Assembly: GCF_927798175.1 (NCBI RefSeq)
Contig: NZ_CAKMMP010000004.1
Span: 1 to 64,000 of the forward strand
Length of the DNA: 64,000 nucleotides
From: Paenibacillus sp. JJ-223
Lineage (GTDB): Bacteria > Bacillota > Bacilli > Paenibacillales > Paenibacillaceae
Direction: 5' to 3'
In this document: positions 9,449-19,245 of the stretch, in pieces
Layout: each line of letters begins with the position of its first letter
Numbering within the stretch: the stretch's first letter is position 1
Made by a program: the position numbers and the translations under genes
Notes under the pieces: generated by a model
Seen by the model: only the letters and a program-made list of their open reading frames with translations
What the model was told of the DNA's origin: nothing
The model's database searches: none

Positions 9449-10186
9449 CTATACCTCACACGACATTCTGAATTGGATAAACGTATCTTCAGACGGAAGT
9501 TGCTCCGTTCTGACTTTCTTTCCTTTGAGTACGGCATCAAGCTGTTTTATCGTTTCCGGGTCGGGCGTCTGATCCCCGTCCAGCCGCACAACGACATCCC
9601 CGTGATCCTGTCCAAAGCTCAAGGTCAGTTTGCGAACCTCTCCCCAAGACGACCGGCCGCCGCCATACTGATAGGCACGGATGGCATCCGCAATTGCGCA
9701 TGTTAGTGACTCGCCATCCTCGGGAGAGACCAGAGCACCAAGCTGCAGGTTTTCCTCCACTTCCACGTGCAAATCGAGCGCAGCCCCGCTCGCGCGGAAG
9801 GATTGAAGGTAAAATACGAGTGAAGGAATGCCCAGTTTGGAAATCCGGCTTTCCTCCTGAACCCGTTCTTTTATTCTTTCCACACATTGCAATGATTTAT
9901 CAAGCTTGCCCATTCGAAGGTATCCATACAATACCTGAAGGTCGTTCATCCAATCATGCCGGTGATGATTCAGCGACGATATCGCTCTTTCTTCCAACGA
10001 TTGTATAATGGCTCTGCGCTCCGCATCCGCCTGCTTTCTCATCGCAGCTAGCGAAACCAGCAGCACAACGACGGACCACAATGCATATGCAACGATCGAT
10101 ACGGCCGCCGGATACAGCATGATGAAAACCAAAGGAATCAGAAGTGAACATGCCGCAATCCACGGCACTCTTTTCCAAGATTTCAT
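9449..10186 (-). CDS. spo0B: Sporulation phosphotransferase Spo0B
   Basis: Relays phosphate from Spo0F to Spo0A in the sporulation phosphorelay. The 245-residue protein has two membrane segments at about residues 8-55, which the Bacillus subtilis protein lacks but longer homologues have. The phosphoacceptor helix HHRHDWMNDLQVLYGYL follows; its HRHDW segment carries the expected His next to Asp-Trp. The C-terminal half is a degenerate histidine-kinase-like domain. The start is the ATG at 10186, with GGGGAGAAG upstream. Its place between rpmA and obg is the standard one for spo0B and supports the call. Confidence 0.9.
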   Translation of the reverse strand: MKSWKRVPWIAACSLLIPLVFIMLYPAAVSIVAYALWSVVVLLVSLAAMRKQADAERRAIIQSLEERAISSLNHHRHDWMNDLQVLYGYLRMGKLDKSLQCVERIKERVQEESRISKLGIPSLVFYLQSFRASGAALDLHVEVEENLQLGALVSPEDGESLTCAIADAIRAYQYGGGRSSWGEVRKLTLSFGQDHGDVVVRLDGDQTPDPETIKQLDAVLKGKKVRTEQLPSEDTFIQFRMSCEV

Positions 10187-10336
10187 GGCTTCTCCCCGTT
10201 CTACCAAACTCGGTTGGTTTATCCCACCGTTACCAAGTATATCATGTCTGATCTGCCAGTTCATTACCGAATGCACATCCACGCAAAAAAGCCTCCGGCA
10301 AAAATGCCGAAGGCTTTCTGGCGAAGAATGCCGATA

Positions 10337-10648
10337 TTACGCCTCTACTGCAGCTGCTACTGGAGCAACATCTACAGGATAGACGCTAACTTTTTTGCGG
10401 TCACGGCCCCAACGTTCGAATTTAACAACGCCGTCCACTTTGGCGAACAAAGTGTCGTCTTTGCCGATTCCCACGTTAGTTCCTGGGTGGATCTTGGTTC
10501 CGCGTTGACGAACCAGGATGCTTCCACCAGTCACGGCTTGACCGTCAGCACGTTTAGCGCCAAGGCGTTTGGAGCGGCTGTCGCGTCCGTTCTTCGTGGA
10601 ACCCACACCTTTTTTCGATGCGAACAACTGAAGATTTAATTTCAACAT
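10337..10648 (-). CDS. rpmA: 50S ribosomal protein L27
   Basis: The 103-residue protein carries the Firmicute-type N-terminal extension [10 protein letters not shown] before [14 protein letters not shown]. The extension is cut off by the Prp protease encoded by the gene just upstream, which exposes the L27 tail that reaches the peptidyl transferase centre. The conserved LGAKRADGQ and [15 protein letters not shown] stretches are present. It is the third gene of the rplU-prp-rpmA set. Confidence 0.98.
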   Translation of the reverse strand: MLKLNLQLFASKKGVGSTKNGRDSRSKRLGAKRADGQAVTGGSILVRQRGTKIHPGTNVGIGKDDTLFAKVDGVVKFERWGRDRKKVSVYPVDVAPVAAAVEA

Positions 10649-10666
10649 GATGGTTGACCTCCTTCT

Positions 10667-10999
10667 TTAATTATTGAACTGCTCTATTTTAATATACTTC
10701 CCGTATGACTCTGCAATACTAGTGAGCATAATCACCATGGATTCGAGCAATAATTGTACCTGAGACCCGTCTTCATCCTTATTCAACGTTGGCATGGAGG
10801 CGCTCAGAAAACCGTTTTTCATCTTGGAATTCATCTCGACACCCGTCAACGCTTCAATGGAATTGACCGTACCTACCGTAACGGCAGAAACTCCGGCACA
10901 AACGATATCTTCTCCCCGCTTGGCATAATTGGCATGCCCTTGGATCGAAAATTTCTCAATACTGCCTTCACCATTGCGAAAGATTTGAACGATAATCAA
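10667..10999 (-). CDS. prp: Ribosomal-processing cysteine protease Prp
   Basis: Cleaves the N-terminal extension of L27. The 110-residue protein has the two active-site motifs: GHANYAKRGEDIVC, with the catalytic His near residue 22 and Cys near 34, and the SAVTVGTVNSIE helix. It lies between rplU and rpmA, the conserved position of ysxB/prp. Its substrate, the L27 with the LNLQLFA extension, is encoded next to it, which fits the function. Confidence 0.95.
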   Translation of the reverse strand: MIIVQIFRNGEGSIEKFSIQGHANYAKRGEDIVCAGVSAVTVGTVNSIEALTGVEMNSKMKNGFLSASMPTLNKDEDGSQVQLLLESMVIMLTSIAESYGKYIKIEQFNN

Positions 11000-11012
11000 T
11001 TATCGCACCTTC

Positions 11013-11324
11013 TTACGCGTTGATTTTCTCAATGATTACTTTAGTGTACGGTTGACGGTGACCTTGCTTCACATGGTAGTTCTTTTTCGGTTTGTATTTG
11101 TATACAACAACCTTTTGACCTTTACCATGCTTCTCCACCTTAGCTGTTACAGTTGCTCCGGATACAACTGGAGTTCCTGCAGTCAGACCTTGCTCGCTGG
11201 ATACAGCCAGGACACGATCGAACGTTACGCTTTCGCCGTCGTTCGCAGCCAATTTCTCGATGAACAGAACATCGCCCTCTTGAACTTTGTACTGTTTGCC
11301 GCCTGTTTCAATAATTGCGTACAT
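11013..11324 (-). CDS. rplU: 50S ribosomal protein L21
   Basis: The 103-residue protein reads [14 protein letters not shown] at the N-terminus and [18 protein letters not shown] at the C-terminus, both typical of L21, which binds 23S rRNA domain I. It has a strong AGGAGGTG ribosome-binding site and a structured leader upstream, and prp and rpmA follow. Confidence 0.98.
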   Translation of the reverse strand: MYAIIETGGKQYKVQEGDVLFIEKLAANDGESVTFDRVLAVSSEQGLTAGTPVVSGATVTAKVEKHGKGQKVVVYKYKPKKNYHVKQGHRQPYTKVIIEKINA

Positions 11325-11448
11325 TTGCCTTGCACCTCCTCATGTCTCAGACTCGCCCGATCTCGGGTGTCAGCCACCTCGCGGGGCTGTTCTTGTACCC
11401 GGCCAGTGCGGTTACAGCATGTGCAAGACCTACCGGCTCAACACATAC
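11325..11448 (-). promoter_or_regulatory. L21 leader (ribosomal protein leader RNA)
   Basis: About 120 nt lie between the predicted transcription start and rplU. They contain several GC-rich complementary segments on the minus strand (GCCGGGTAC, CAGCCCCGCGAGGTGGCTG, CCCGAGATCGGG), as in the Firmicute L21 leader that autoregulates rplU-prp-rpmA. I did not fold it, so the exact limits are approximate. Confidence 0.6.
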
Positions 11449-11454
11449 CTGAAC

Positions 11455-11483
11455 ATTATAGCACTACTCACGGCAAAAATCAA
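11455..11483 (-). promoter_or_regulatory. Promoter of rplU-prp-rpmA, overlapping the end of rng
   Basis: On the minus strand the -35 is TTGATT (11478-11483), the spacer is 17 nt and the -10 is TATAAT (11455-11460). The -35 lies within the last codon and stop of rng, so the two transcription units touch. Confidence 0.75.
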
Positions 11484-12730
11484 TGCAACGGCGAAATATA
11501 TCTTTTCCCCGTTCCATGACAGGAAGAGCATGCCTCCACGTAAGGGAGCGTGCTTTCTTCACGCACCTTTTTGCGGGTCATTTCAAGCAGGCCAAGCTTG
11601 GTCCAACCTATCACGAATGCTTTCGTTCTGTCTTTTTTGAGCTGGGCCTCCAGCGTGGCCGCCACTTCCTGCCGATTCGCCTCTTCCTCCATATCGATGA
11701 AGTCCACGATAATCATGCCGCCAATGTCACGAAGCCGCATTAAGCGGGCAATTTCGACTGCAGCCTGCATGTTGGTTTCAGTGACGGTGTCTTCCAGTCG
11801 GTCTCCGCCAGCACCGGTATATTTGCCGGTATTTACATCCACCACAGTTAGTGCTTCCGTGTGGTCGATCACGATATATCCTCCGCCCGGCAGCCAAACT
11901 TTGCGCGCAAAATCAAGCTTCAGCTGCTCCTGCACGCCGTATGCCGCAAAAATCGGATCTTGCCCTCTGTAAACCTGCACTTTAGGCCGATGTCCCGGTC
12001 CGATTTCTTCCAGCAGGGCGGCGATCGCATCGGCATTCGGCTGGCTGTCGGTAATGACCTCATCGCTTCCAGGCGTGTACACGTCCCGGATAATGCGCTG
12101 CACCAGCCCAATATCACGATGCAGAAGTTTCGGAGAAGGCATTCCCTCGGCCTTTCGGAGAATATTTAGCCATTGTTGGCGCAGAACTTCAAGGTCTGCC
12201 TGGATGGCCTCCTGATGCTTCTCTGCAGATACGGTACGAATAATCAACCCTTCTTCGCCGTTCCGAAGTTGTTCACCGAGTGCCTTGAGTCGGGAGCGGT
12301 CCCCTTCGCGGGCAATCTTTTTGGATACGGCCACATAATCTGCCATGGGCATGTACACTAACCAGCGTCCCGGCAAAGAATAATGCGTCGTCACCCTCGC
12401 TCCTTTTCCGCCCACCGGCTCTTTCAGTACCTGAACAATAATATCCTGTCCAGGTTTGACCAACTCCGAGATGGAGGGCTTCACCTTGGGCTGTTTCTCC
12501 AGGTGTGGATGAAGCAGGTCATCCACGTACAGAAATGCGTTTTTTTTCTGCCCGATATCGACGAAAGCAGCCTGCATTCCCGGCAATACATTCACGATCC
12601 GTCCCTTGAAAAAGGAGCCGAGCAGTCCCCGGTCATTGGTATGCTCTGCCGCGAATTCTACAACCCTTCCTTCTTCCAGTAGCGCCATTTGCACGAGGTT
12701 GTGTTCATTATGTATGATCATTTGTTTCAT
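11480..12730 (-). CDS. rng: Ribonuclease E/G family protein
   Basis: Single-strand-specific endoribonuclease of the RNase E/G family, 416 residues. The N-terminal part contains an S1 RNA-binding segment (GSFFKGRIVNVLPGMQAAFVDIG). The catalytic core has DHTEALTVVDVNTGKYTG, whose aspartates bind Mg2+, and IIVDFIDME. A Zn-link-type Cys pair (CSSCHGTG) closes the protein. Bacillus subtilis lacks this enzyme and uses RNase Y, but many other Firmicutes including Paenibacillus have it. Here it sits between spoIVFB and rplU, where Bacillus has no gene. No terminator separates it from rplU. Confidence 0.93.
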   Translation of the reverse strand: MKQMIIHNEHNLVQMALLEEGRVVEFAAEHTNDRGLLGSFFKGRIVNVLPGMQAAFVDIGQKKNAFLYVDDLLHPHLEKQPKVKPSISELVKPGQDIIVQVLKEPVGGKGARVTTHYSLPGRWLVYMPMADYVAVSKKIAREGDRSRLKALGEQLRNGEEGLIIRTVSAEKHQEAIQADLEVLRQQWLNILRKAEGMPSPKLLHRDIGLVQRIIRDVYTPGSDEVITDSQPNADAIAALLEEIGPGHRPKVQVYRGQDPIFAAYGVQEQLKLDFARKVWLPGGGYIVIDHTEALTVVDVNTGKYTGAGGDRLEDTVTETNMQAAVEIARLMRLRDIGGMIIVDFIDMEEEANRQEVAATLEAQLKKDRTKAFVIGWTKLGLLEMTRKKVREESTLPYVEACSSCHGTGKRYISPLH

Positions 12731-12786
12731 GGCTGCACCTCAAGAAGAGCATTCAATTCTTCCACATCCGTTTCTGTATGTTAGCA

Positions 12787-12804
12787 ATGCATGCACGCAT
12801 GCAT
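12787..12804. repeat. Perfect 18-bp palindrome upstream of rng
   Basis: ATGCATGC and GCATGCAT arms are separated by AC and lie 57 bp upstream of the rng start. It could be a protein-binding operator or chance; no regulator is suggested by the sequence. Confidence 0.5.
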
Positions 12805-12849
12805 ACATGAACCGTATAACCTTGATTTCGGCCGGTTAACCAGCGAAAA

Positions 12850-13716
12850 CTATTTTTTTTCGGTATTTTGCTTGAAATAAGAACCGATAAGCCGCTGTTC
12901 CGGCAGAACGGCCATAATGCGGCCCTCTTTGTTCATGACGTATATCATATGATATCTTTCTCTCTTTAATAGACGCAAAATGGTATCCAAAGGTTTCGCC
13001 GGAAATGAGATTATCGGCTGCACAAGACTGCCAGCGATCGCATGACGAACAAACACTTCTTCCCTATTCATCAGAAAGCGGATAAATCGATAGGGAACAT
13101 TCCTAAAATCGGTTACATTCGAATACAGCAGGAACACCCCGATCAGCAGCAGGTTTAAAGGCAATCCGTCTCCTGCAGCCAGCCAACGGCTAATTGCATA
13201 TCCACTAATGCCCAAGCTGCACAAGATGCCTATACGATACGTCCACATCAATGTGCTGTAATAAGGAGCAAACAGGCTGACAAGCGCCTGCACGATTTTG
13301 CCGCCATCCAGCGGCATTACGGGTAGAAGGTTGAATAAAGCGATGAGCATGTTTCCCTGGATGATGTACCGGATAAATTCAGGATCGCCCACACCCAACT
13401 GCAGTATTAGCAGTGCAGCTCCTACCATCAGCATATTCTGCATTGGACCGGCGAGCGCGATCAGAATTTCCTTTCCCGCCGTAAGATTCCCGCGATCCTC
13501 GATGACAGCCACGCCCCCGAACGGAAGCATCTGAATCGAAAGGACTCGGCAGCCCAGCAGACCCGCTGCAGCCGCATGCCCGCATTCATGAATGAATACG
13601 ATGGCGAACAAGGTCACCAGCTCGATAAAATGCCCTGTCAGCACGGAAGCCAGCATAATGATGACAAAGAACGGATGCATCGTGATGCGCACGCCCCAAA
13701 ACCTAATCAAGGGCAA
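12850..13716 (-). CDS. spoIVFB: Site-2 protease SpoIVFB-like (M50 family)
   Basis: Intramembrane zinc metalloprotease that in Bacillus cleaves pro-sigma-K in the mother cell. The 288-residue protein has about six hydrophobic segments. The zinc motif HECGH lies in the second one (FIHECGHAAAAGL, near residue 44) and the third ligand is in PLDGGK near residue 138. The C-terminal 70 residues look like a CBS-type domain (AKPLDTILRLLKRERYHMIYV). It overlaps the end of the upstream M23-type gene by 14 bp, the spoIVFA-spoIVFB arrangement. The start is a TTG at 13716 or 13710, as no ATG fits. Confidence 0.9.
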   Translation of the reverse strand: MPLIRFWGVRITMHPFFVIIMLASVLTGHFIELVTLFAIVFIHECGHAAAAGLLGCRVLSIQMLPFGGVAVIEDRGNLTAGKEILIALAGPMQNMLMVGAALLILQLGVGDPEFIRYIIQGNMLIALFNLLPVMPLDGGKIVQALVSLFAPYYSTLMWTYRIGILCSLGISGYAISRWLAAGDGLPLNLLLIGVFLLYSNVTDFRNVPYRFIRFLMNREEVFVRHAIAGSLVQPIISFPAKPLDTILRLLKRERYHMIYVMNKEGRIMAVLPEQRLIGSYFKQNTEKK

Positions 13717-14593
13717 CCACTTCTGCCGGATCTACATATTGGTCGCCTTCCTTAATGGCAAAATACAACGATGCGGGCTGTTCGCCCCGGCTTGCGGGCA
13801 AGCTTCCTACGACGCCTCCGGCTTCCAACCAGTCATTCACCGCTACATCGCTCTCTCCGAGTCGTCCGTAAATGGCCGTGAGGCCACCCGTATGCTGAAC
13901 AACAACCGTAATGCCGCTCTCCGGGTCCCCCAGCACCTGCAGAACCCTGCCTGCATCCGAGCTGACCACCCGCACGGAATCTTCTCCGGCCAGATCAGGA
14001 ACGATCTCGATCCCTTTCATGCTCATCGCAAAAGGCTGCACAACGGTTCCGGATATCGGCTTGCCCAGCAGCGAATGCACTCCCTCCCCGCCGTTGACAG
14101 CATCCGCGGCATGCCCGAATACCGGCAAAAATGAGGGGTGTCCCCCAAAGTGCTTCTCATACCAAGCCGTTGCAGCCTCAAAATCCATCTCCCGATGCAA
14201 TGCATCGGCTACTGCCGTTTTGGGAGATACCGTCCAGGAAGCATTCCATTGAAACATTCCCCAGACTGCTCCAAACAGCACTGCACTGACAAGCGTTCGC
14301 TTCATCAATGATTTAAAAAAATGGAAGCGGACGTGTCCATTCGGTCCGTACCGCCCATTCTCCTGCTTCCATAACAGCTCAGGATCGCGCTCCCTTTCCT
14401 GCATCGACGATGCAAGGTCTCGAGGCTTGTCCTGTATATCATCAGACATCGACGGTATGCGCCGCTGATTGGCTTTGTCTTCCTTATGAACGAATCCCGG
14501 CCGCTCCTCCTGCATGATCTCCTTCGCAGCTCCGTCCAGCAGCCGCCTGATCCGCTCTTCCCTTCTCTGCTTCACCCTCAGTTTGGTATCCAT
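13703..14593 (-). CDS. spoIVFA: SpoIVFA-like membrane protein with LytM/M23 domain
   Basis: A 296-residue protein. A charged cytoplasmic region of about 115 residues comes first, then one membrane segment (TLVSAVLFGAVWGMFQW), then an external region ending in an M23/LytM-like fold (VVQHTGGLTAIYGRLGESDVAVNDWLEAG). The zinc ligands of active M23 peptidases are not all present, as in SpoIVFA, which is a regulator and anchor of SpoIVFB rather than a peptidase. The start is the ATG at 14593, with GGAGG upstream. Its position directly before spoIVFB supports the name. Confidence 0.85.
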   Translation of the reverse strand: MDTKLRVKQRREERIRRLLDGAAKEIMQEERPGFVHKEDKANQRRIPSMSDDIQDKPRDLASSMQERERDPELLWKQENGRYGPNGHVRFHFFKSLMKRTLVSAVLFGAVWGMFQWNASWTVSPKTAVADALHREMDFEAATAWYEKHFGGHPSFLPVFGHAADAVNGGEGVHSLLGKPISGTVVQPFAMSMKGIEIVPDLAGEDSVRVVSSDAGRVLQVLGDPESGITVVVQHTGGLTAIYGRLGESDVAVNDWLEAGGVVGSLPASRGEQPASLYFAIKEGDQYVDPAEVVALD

Positions 14594-14720
14594 GGAATGT
14601 CCTCCCGCCAAGGCTTGTTCAGGATGCCGCGATTCTGCGTTAACCGCCATTCGCATCCTGTGATTTCGCCAGAAAACCTCCGTCATATGACAGACGGCTT
14701 GTCTGCTTGCGATGATCAAT

Positions 14721-14900
14721 TCACAAACGCATTTCTTTGGTACATTCTATGAAGGGTCTGTCCATAATATGAGCAGGCACGTTCGGAGGAAAAGCAAATT
14801 CGGGACACAACAATAACGGCGTAAATAAAGAAAGAAGAGAAGCCGAAAAAGCCGCGCTTACCGCCACGGCTGTTCGTCTGAGGGAATCATGAATCGGCAA
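14721..14900 (-). CDS. Possible 59-residue secreted or membrane peptide
   Basis: The 320-bp gap between minD and spoIVFA contains one minus-strand frame of 59 codons starting with TTG at 14900. Its N-terminus is basic (LRRT). A hydrophobic stretch of about 22 residues (AVAVSAAFSASLLSLFTPLL) follows, ending near a Cys-Pro, so it resembles a signal peptide. The ribosome-binding site is weak (AGGT), so this may be chance. I recognise no family. Confidence 0.25.
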   Translation of the reverse strand: MPIHDSLRRTAVAVSAAFSASLLSLFTPLLLCPEFAFPPNVPAHIMDRPFIECTKEMRL

Positions 14901-14914
14901 GCTAAACCTATTGC

Positions 14915-15709
14915 TTAACCCATACCGAAAAACTTTTTAAAGCGTGAGAATGCTCCCTTTTTTTGATCCATCTGCATCAAGGGAACGGTATCTCCGAGAA
15001 TACGACGCGCAATATTGCGATAGGCAATCGCTGCATTCGAATCCGGGTTCATGACCGTCGGTTCGCCGGAATTGGCGGACTTGATCACCAGCTCGTCATC
15101 GGGCACGATCCCGATTAGATCAATGTTAAGCACCTGCAAAATACCATCGATATCGAGCATATCCCCCGACTTGACCATATTGTTGCGTATACGGTTCACC
15201 ACAAGCTTCGGTGATTGTACATGGGAACTTTCGAGCAATCCGATGACCCGGTCTGCATCGCGAACGGCAGCATTCTCGGGCGTCGTAACAACGATAGCCT
15301 GGTCTGCGCCGGCAACCGCATTTTTGAATCCCTGTTCAATCCCGGCCGGGCAATCAATAATAACGTACTCAAAATCTTTTTTCAGTTCAAGGATGATATC
15401 CTTCACCTGTTCAGGCGATACGGAATTTTTATCTCTCGTTTGTGCTGCAGGCAGCATGTATAATTGTTCGAAGCGTTTATCTTTAACCAGAGCCTGATTC
15501 AGCCGGCAGCGGCCGTCGGCAACGTCACACAAATCGTAAATGATCCGGTTTTCGAGTCCCATTACGACATCCAGATTGCGAAGGCCGATATCCGTATCGA
15601 CCAGACAAACCTTTTTCCCGAGCAGCGCCAGCGCCGTTCCGATGTTTGCCGAGGTCGTCGTTTTGCCAACGCCACCTTTACCCGAAGTGATCACGATCGC
15701 CTCTCCCAT
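14915..15709 (-). CDS. minD: Septum site-determining ATPase MinD
   Basis: Membrane-bound ATPase that activates MinC to block division near the poles. The 264-residue protein has the deviant Walker A motif SGKGGVGKTTTSANIG at residue 9 and DTDIGLRNLD near 38. A basic amphipathic C-terminal helix (AFSRFKKFFGMG) serves as its membrane anchor. It follows minC by 3 bp. Confidence 0.98.
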   Translation of the reverse strand: MGEAIVITSGKGGVGKTTTSANIGTALALLGKKVCLVDTDIGLRNLDVVMGLENRIIYDLCDVADGRCRLNQALVKDKRFEQLYMLPAAQTRDKNSVSPEQVKDIILELKKDFEYVIIDCPAGIEQGFKNAVAGADQAIVVTTPENAAVRDADRVIGLLESSHVQSPKLVVNRIRNNMVKSGDMLDIDGILQVLNIDLIGIVPDDELVIKSANSGEPTVMNPDSNAAIAYRNIARRILGDTVPLMQMDQKKGAFSRFKKFFGMG

Positions 15710-15712
15710 GAG

Positions 15713-16375
15713 CTACACTCCTTTAAACACATTAAAATCACGGCGTAACCGAACGATATTGCTCATTTTGTCGATCTGCATCTGATTGTCCTGCAAATAA
15801 GCAAATTCCATCCCGGCTTCGCGGCTCTCCCATTCATCGGGAGGACGGCTGATGATGTCAGCGATCCGCAACTGCGTCGGCGCAAAAAACGAGGCCGCAA
15901 TAATGGATTCCTCATCCCCGCCGATCCCCGCGTGAGCCATGCCCCGAAGAGAACCCATTATGTATATATCACCGGTACACGTAACCGTTCCTCCCGGATT
16001 GATATCTCCCAAAAACAGCAGATTTCCTTCATGGTGCAGCACTTGGCCCGAACGAACCATGCCGCACATCGTTACGATTGGCGGCGGTCCTATCACCTCT
16101 GGTTTTAGGTCGGGCGAGTCGATGGAACGAATGAGCAGGTTGCCCTTTTGACTCAAAATATTCAGTATTGATTCTTTCTGGTCCTGGGTAACCTCACGTT
16201 TGCCCAATTTGACGTCGACATGAACGATGGGACCCGTCAGAATATTTTGATGGCTATGTTCCAGCTTATAGCGGAGCTCAACGAGCAGATCCTCGAATTC
16301 ACATTGATCGTCCAGCAAAAAAACCAGGCCGTCTCGGATGCCTTTTATCGTCACGTGATTCGATTTGACCGTCAT
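15713..16375 (-). CDS. minC: Septum site-determining protein MinC
   Basis: Inhibitor of FtsZ assembly. The 220-residue protein has an N-terminal domain (residues 1-105) and the C-terminal beta-helix typical of MinC (VRSGQVLHHEGNLLFLGDIN, GGTVTCTGDIYIMGSLRGMAHAG). It precedes minD immediately, which fits a MinCD pair. Confidence 0.97.
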   Translation of the reverse strand: MTVKSNHVTIKGIRDGLVFLLDDQCEFEDLLVELRYKLEHSHQNILTGPIVHVDVKLGKREVTQDQKESILNILSQKGNLLIRSIDSPDLKPEVIGPPPIVTMCGMVRSGQVLHHEGNLLFLGDINPGGTVTCTGDIYIMGSLRGMAHAGIGGDEESIIAASFFAPTQLRIADIISRPPDEWESREAGMEFAYLQDNQMQIDKMSNIVRLRRDFNVFKGV

Positions 16376-16448
16376 AAGCCTGTCCCTCCCATCTCATTAC
16401 ATTTCGTGCCCGACGCCTCAAGTTCCTGCTTCCCTATCCAGAAATGGT

Positions 16449-16982
16449 TTAAGAAGCTTCCTTTGGTTTGCTGCGCTTCTTCGCAATCTTCTCCAGCTGC
16501 TTGCGAAGCGGCACGTAAATGATCAAAGCAAACACAAAATGAACAAACAAATTCGGAATCATGTACTCGATCAGCGCCCAATCAAACGTAACATGATTCA
16601 GACGAAAAAGCTTGTACAGGAAAAACAGCATCGTATCGTTAAGAAGGCTTCCCAAAAAAACGACCGTAACCATTACCGGAAGCGGTGCGCGCGGTGCCTG
16701 GAAAATGAGGCCCATCATATAGGCGGACAATCCCATGGAGAATCCGTAAGGGCCGATCATCTCGCCATAGAATACGACATCGTGCAGCAAGCCGAATAAT
16801 ATCCCGAGCACCAGCGCCGTATGACGGTGGTAATAGACAGCGAAGAAAAGGATAACGATATACACAAGATTAGCCGAAATCCGCATCTGCCAGGCAGAGG
16901 GAATCAGAAGCGGCAGCACGGTTCCTTCCAAAATGAAGAGAATGAACAACAACAGAAACAGAACCTGTTTGCGAGCGCCCAC
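16449..16982 (-). CDS. mreD: Rod shape-determining protein MreD
   Basis: A 177-residue hydrophobic protein with five to six membrane segments, the integral membrane partner of MreC/MreB in the elongation machinery. The start is the GTG at 16982, whose G is the last base of the mreC stop (TAGTG). AGAGGTG lies 8 nt upstream, so translation is coupled to mreC. The conserved segment LGILFGLLHDVVFYGEMIGPYG is present. Confidence 0.93.
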   Translation of the reverse strand: MGARKQVLFLLLFILFILEGTVLPLLIPSAWQMRISANLVYIVILFFAVYYHRHTALVLGILFGLLHDVVFYGEMIGPYGFSMGLSAYMMGLIFQAPRAPLPVMVTVVFLGSLLNDTMLFFLYKLFRLNHVTFDWALIEYMIPNLFVHFVFALIIYVPLRKQLEKIAKKRSKPKEAS

Positions 16983-17857
16983 TATTTTTTCACCTCTGGA
17001 GGGACAACCACCATCAGCTCTTTCCAATCCAGAAAGCTGGCATAAGGCTCAATCATTGCAGTCCGCGTCAGTCCATACTCCCCGACTTCAATGCTTTTCA
17101 CTTTACCGATACGCATGTATTTCGGGAAGTTGTTGATAATCCCGGACGAAATGATTTCATCGCCTTCTTTAATTTTGGATTCTTCCGATATTTTGGTCAT
17201 CTTGAACATGCCTGTTTTGGGATCATAACTTTCGATCATGCCGAATACGTTGTCTTCCTTGCCCACGGCCGTAGCGGCGATGGCATTGGAGTTGGGATCG
17301 TTGGCATCCAGGGAAGTCAACAGATTGACGGTCGACGTGTATGCACTAACATGACTAATTACACCAACGAGACCTTCTTGTGAGGTCACAGCCATTCCCG
17401 GTTTGATGTTTGCATTTTCTCCGATGTCGATATTGATCGTCCTGCTGTTTGGATCGGCATTGGCACTGATGACCTGTGCGATCCGATAATCGTAGTTATA
17501 ACGGTTTCTTTGTTCTTCCGTGAAATGAAAAAGTTCTTTGTATCTTGCGTTAACCTGCTCCATCTCATTGTATTTCAATCGATCCCGCGTATAGTGACCC
17601 ATGGCAATACGAAGCCGTTCATTCTCTTCATAAACGGAACTCATGTTCGCTATATCCTTAAAAAAGCCCGCTACGTAGGAAGCGGGCTTGTAAAATACGT
17701 ATTGTACGAAACCGACGGAATCCTTCAGGAATTTTTCCGGCCAGGATAACGCCGTCCGCGGACCGAGCGTAAAGCCCATTAACGCGATAAATGTAACAAG
17801 GCCCACCAGCAAAACAAAAAGTCTTTTGTTGCCCAGCAGCTTAAACAGTTCGAACAC
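16982..17857 (-). CDS. mreC: Cell shape-determining protein MreC
   Basis: A 291-residue protein with one N-terminal membrane helix (LFVLLVGLVTFIALMGFTL), a coiled-coil segment (VYEENERLRIAMGHYTRDR) and the beta-rich MreC domain (GMAVTSQEGLVGVISHVS, KEGDEIISSG). It scaffolds the elongation complex outside the membrane. It follows mreB after 188 bp that hold no visible gene. Confidence 0.97.
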   Translation of the reverse strand: MFELFKLLGNKRLFVLLVGLVTFIALMGFTLGPRTALSWPEKFLKDSVGFVQYVFYKPASYVAGFFKDIANMSSVYEENERLRIAMGHYTRDRLKYNEMEQVNARYKELFHFTEEQRNRYNYDYRIAQVISANADPNSRTINIDIGENANIKPGMAVTSQEGLVGVISHVSAYTSTVNLLTSLDANDPNSNAIAATAVGKEDNVFGMIESYDPKTGMFKMTKISEESKIKEGDEIISSGIINNFPKYMRIGKVKSIEVGEYGLTRTAMIEPYASFLDWKELMVVVPPEVKK

Positions 17858-18045
17858 CCTCTAACATCCATTATTCTCTTCCGAGCCTGGCCCGGCGGGG
17901 AGACTGTCAGGTCTATAGTCCCTTTGAGAATATTCGCCATCTCCCCGAATACGCGGGTTTAGCTCTCCCGGCCATCCGCCGGGATTATTTTCGCTGTTTA
18001 TACATATTCCGGTTCACAGGGAACCAGAATGTGCTTATCTTTCAA

Positions 18046-19095
<1,050 letters not shown>

Positions 19096-19245
19096 TTATA
19101 TAGCCGTCCTGAATTTTCAGAACATTTTCATTTTTTTAGAATGCTTTTTGATTTGACATGCCATTTTTCATCATCGTTTTCATTTCCCGGCAATCTGCAG
19201 GGAGATTAGTATTGATCAAAAATTAGTTCAACGCCACCCATTATA

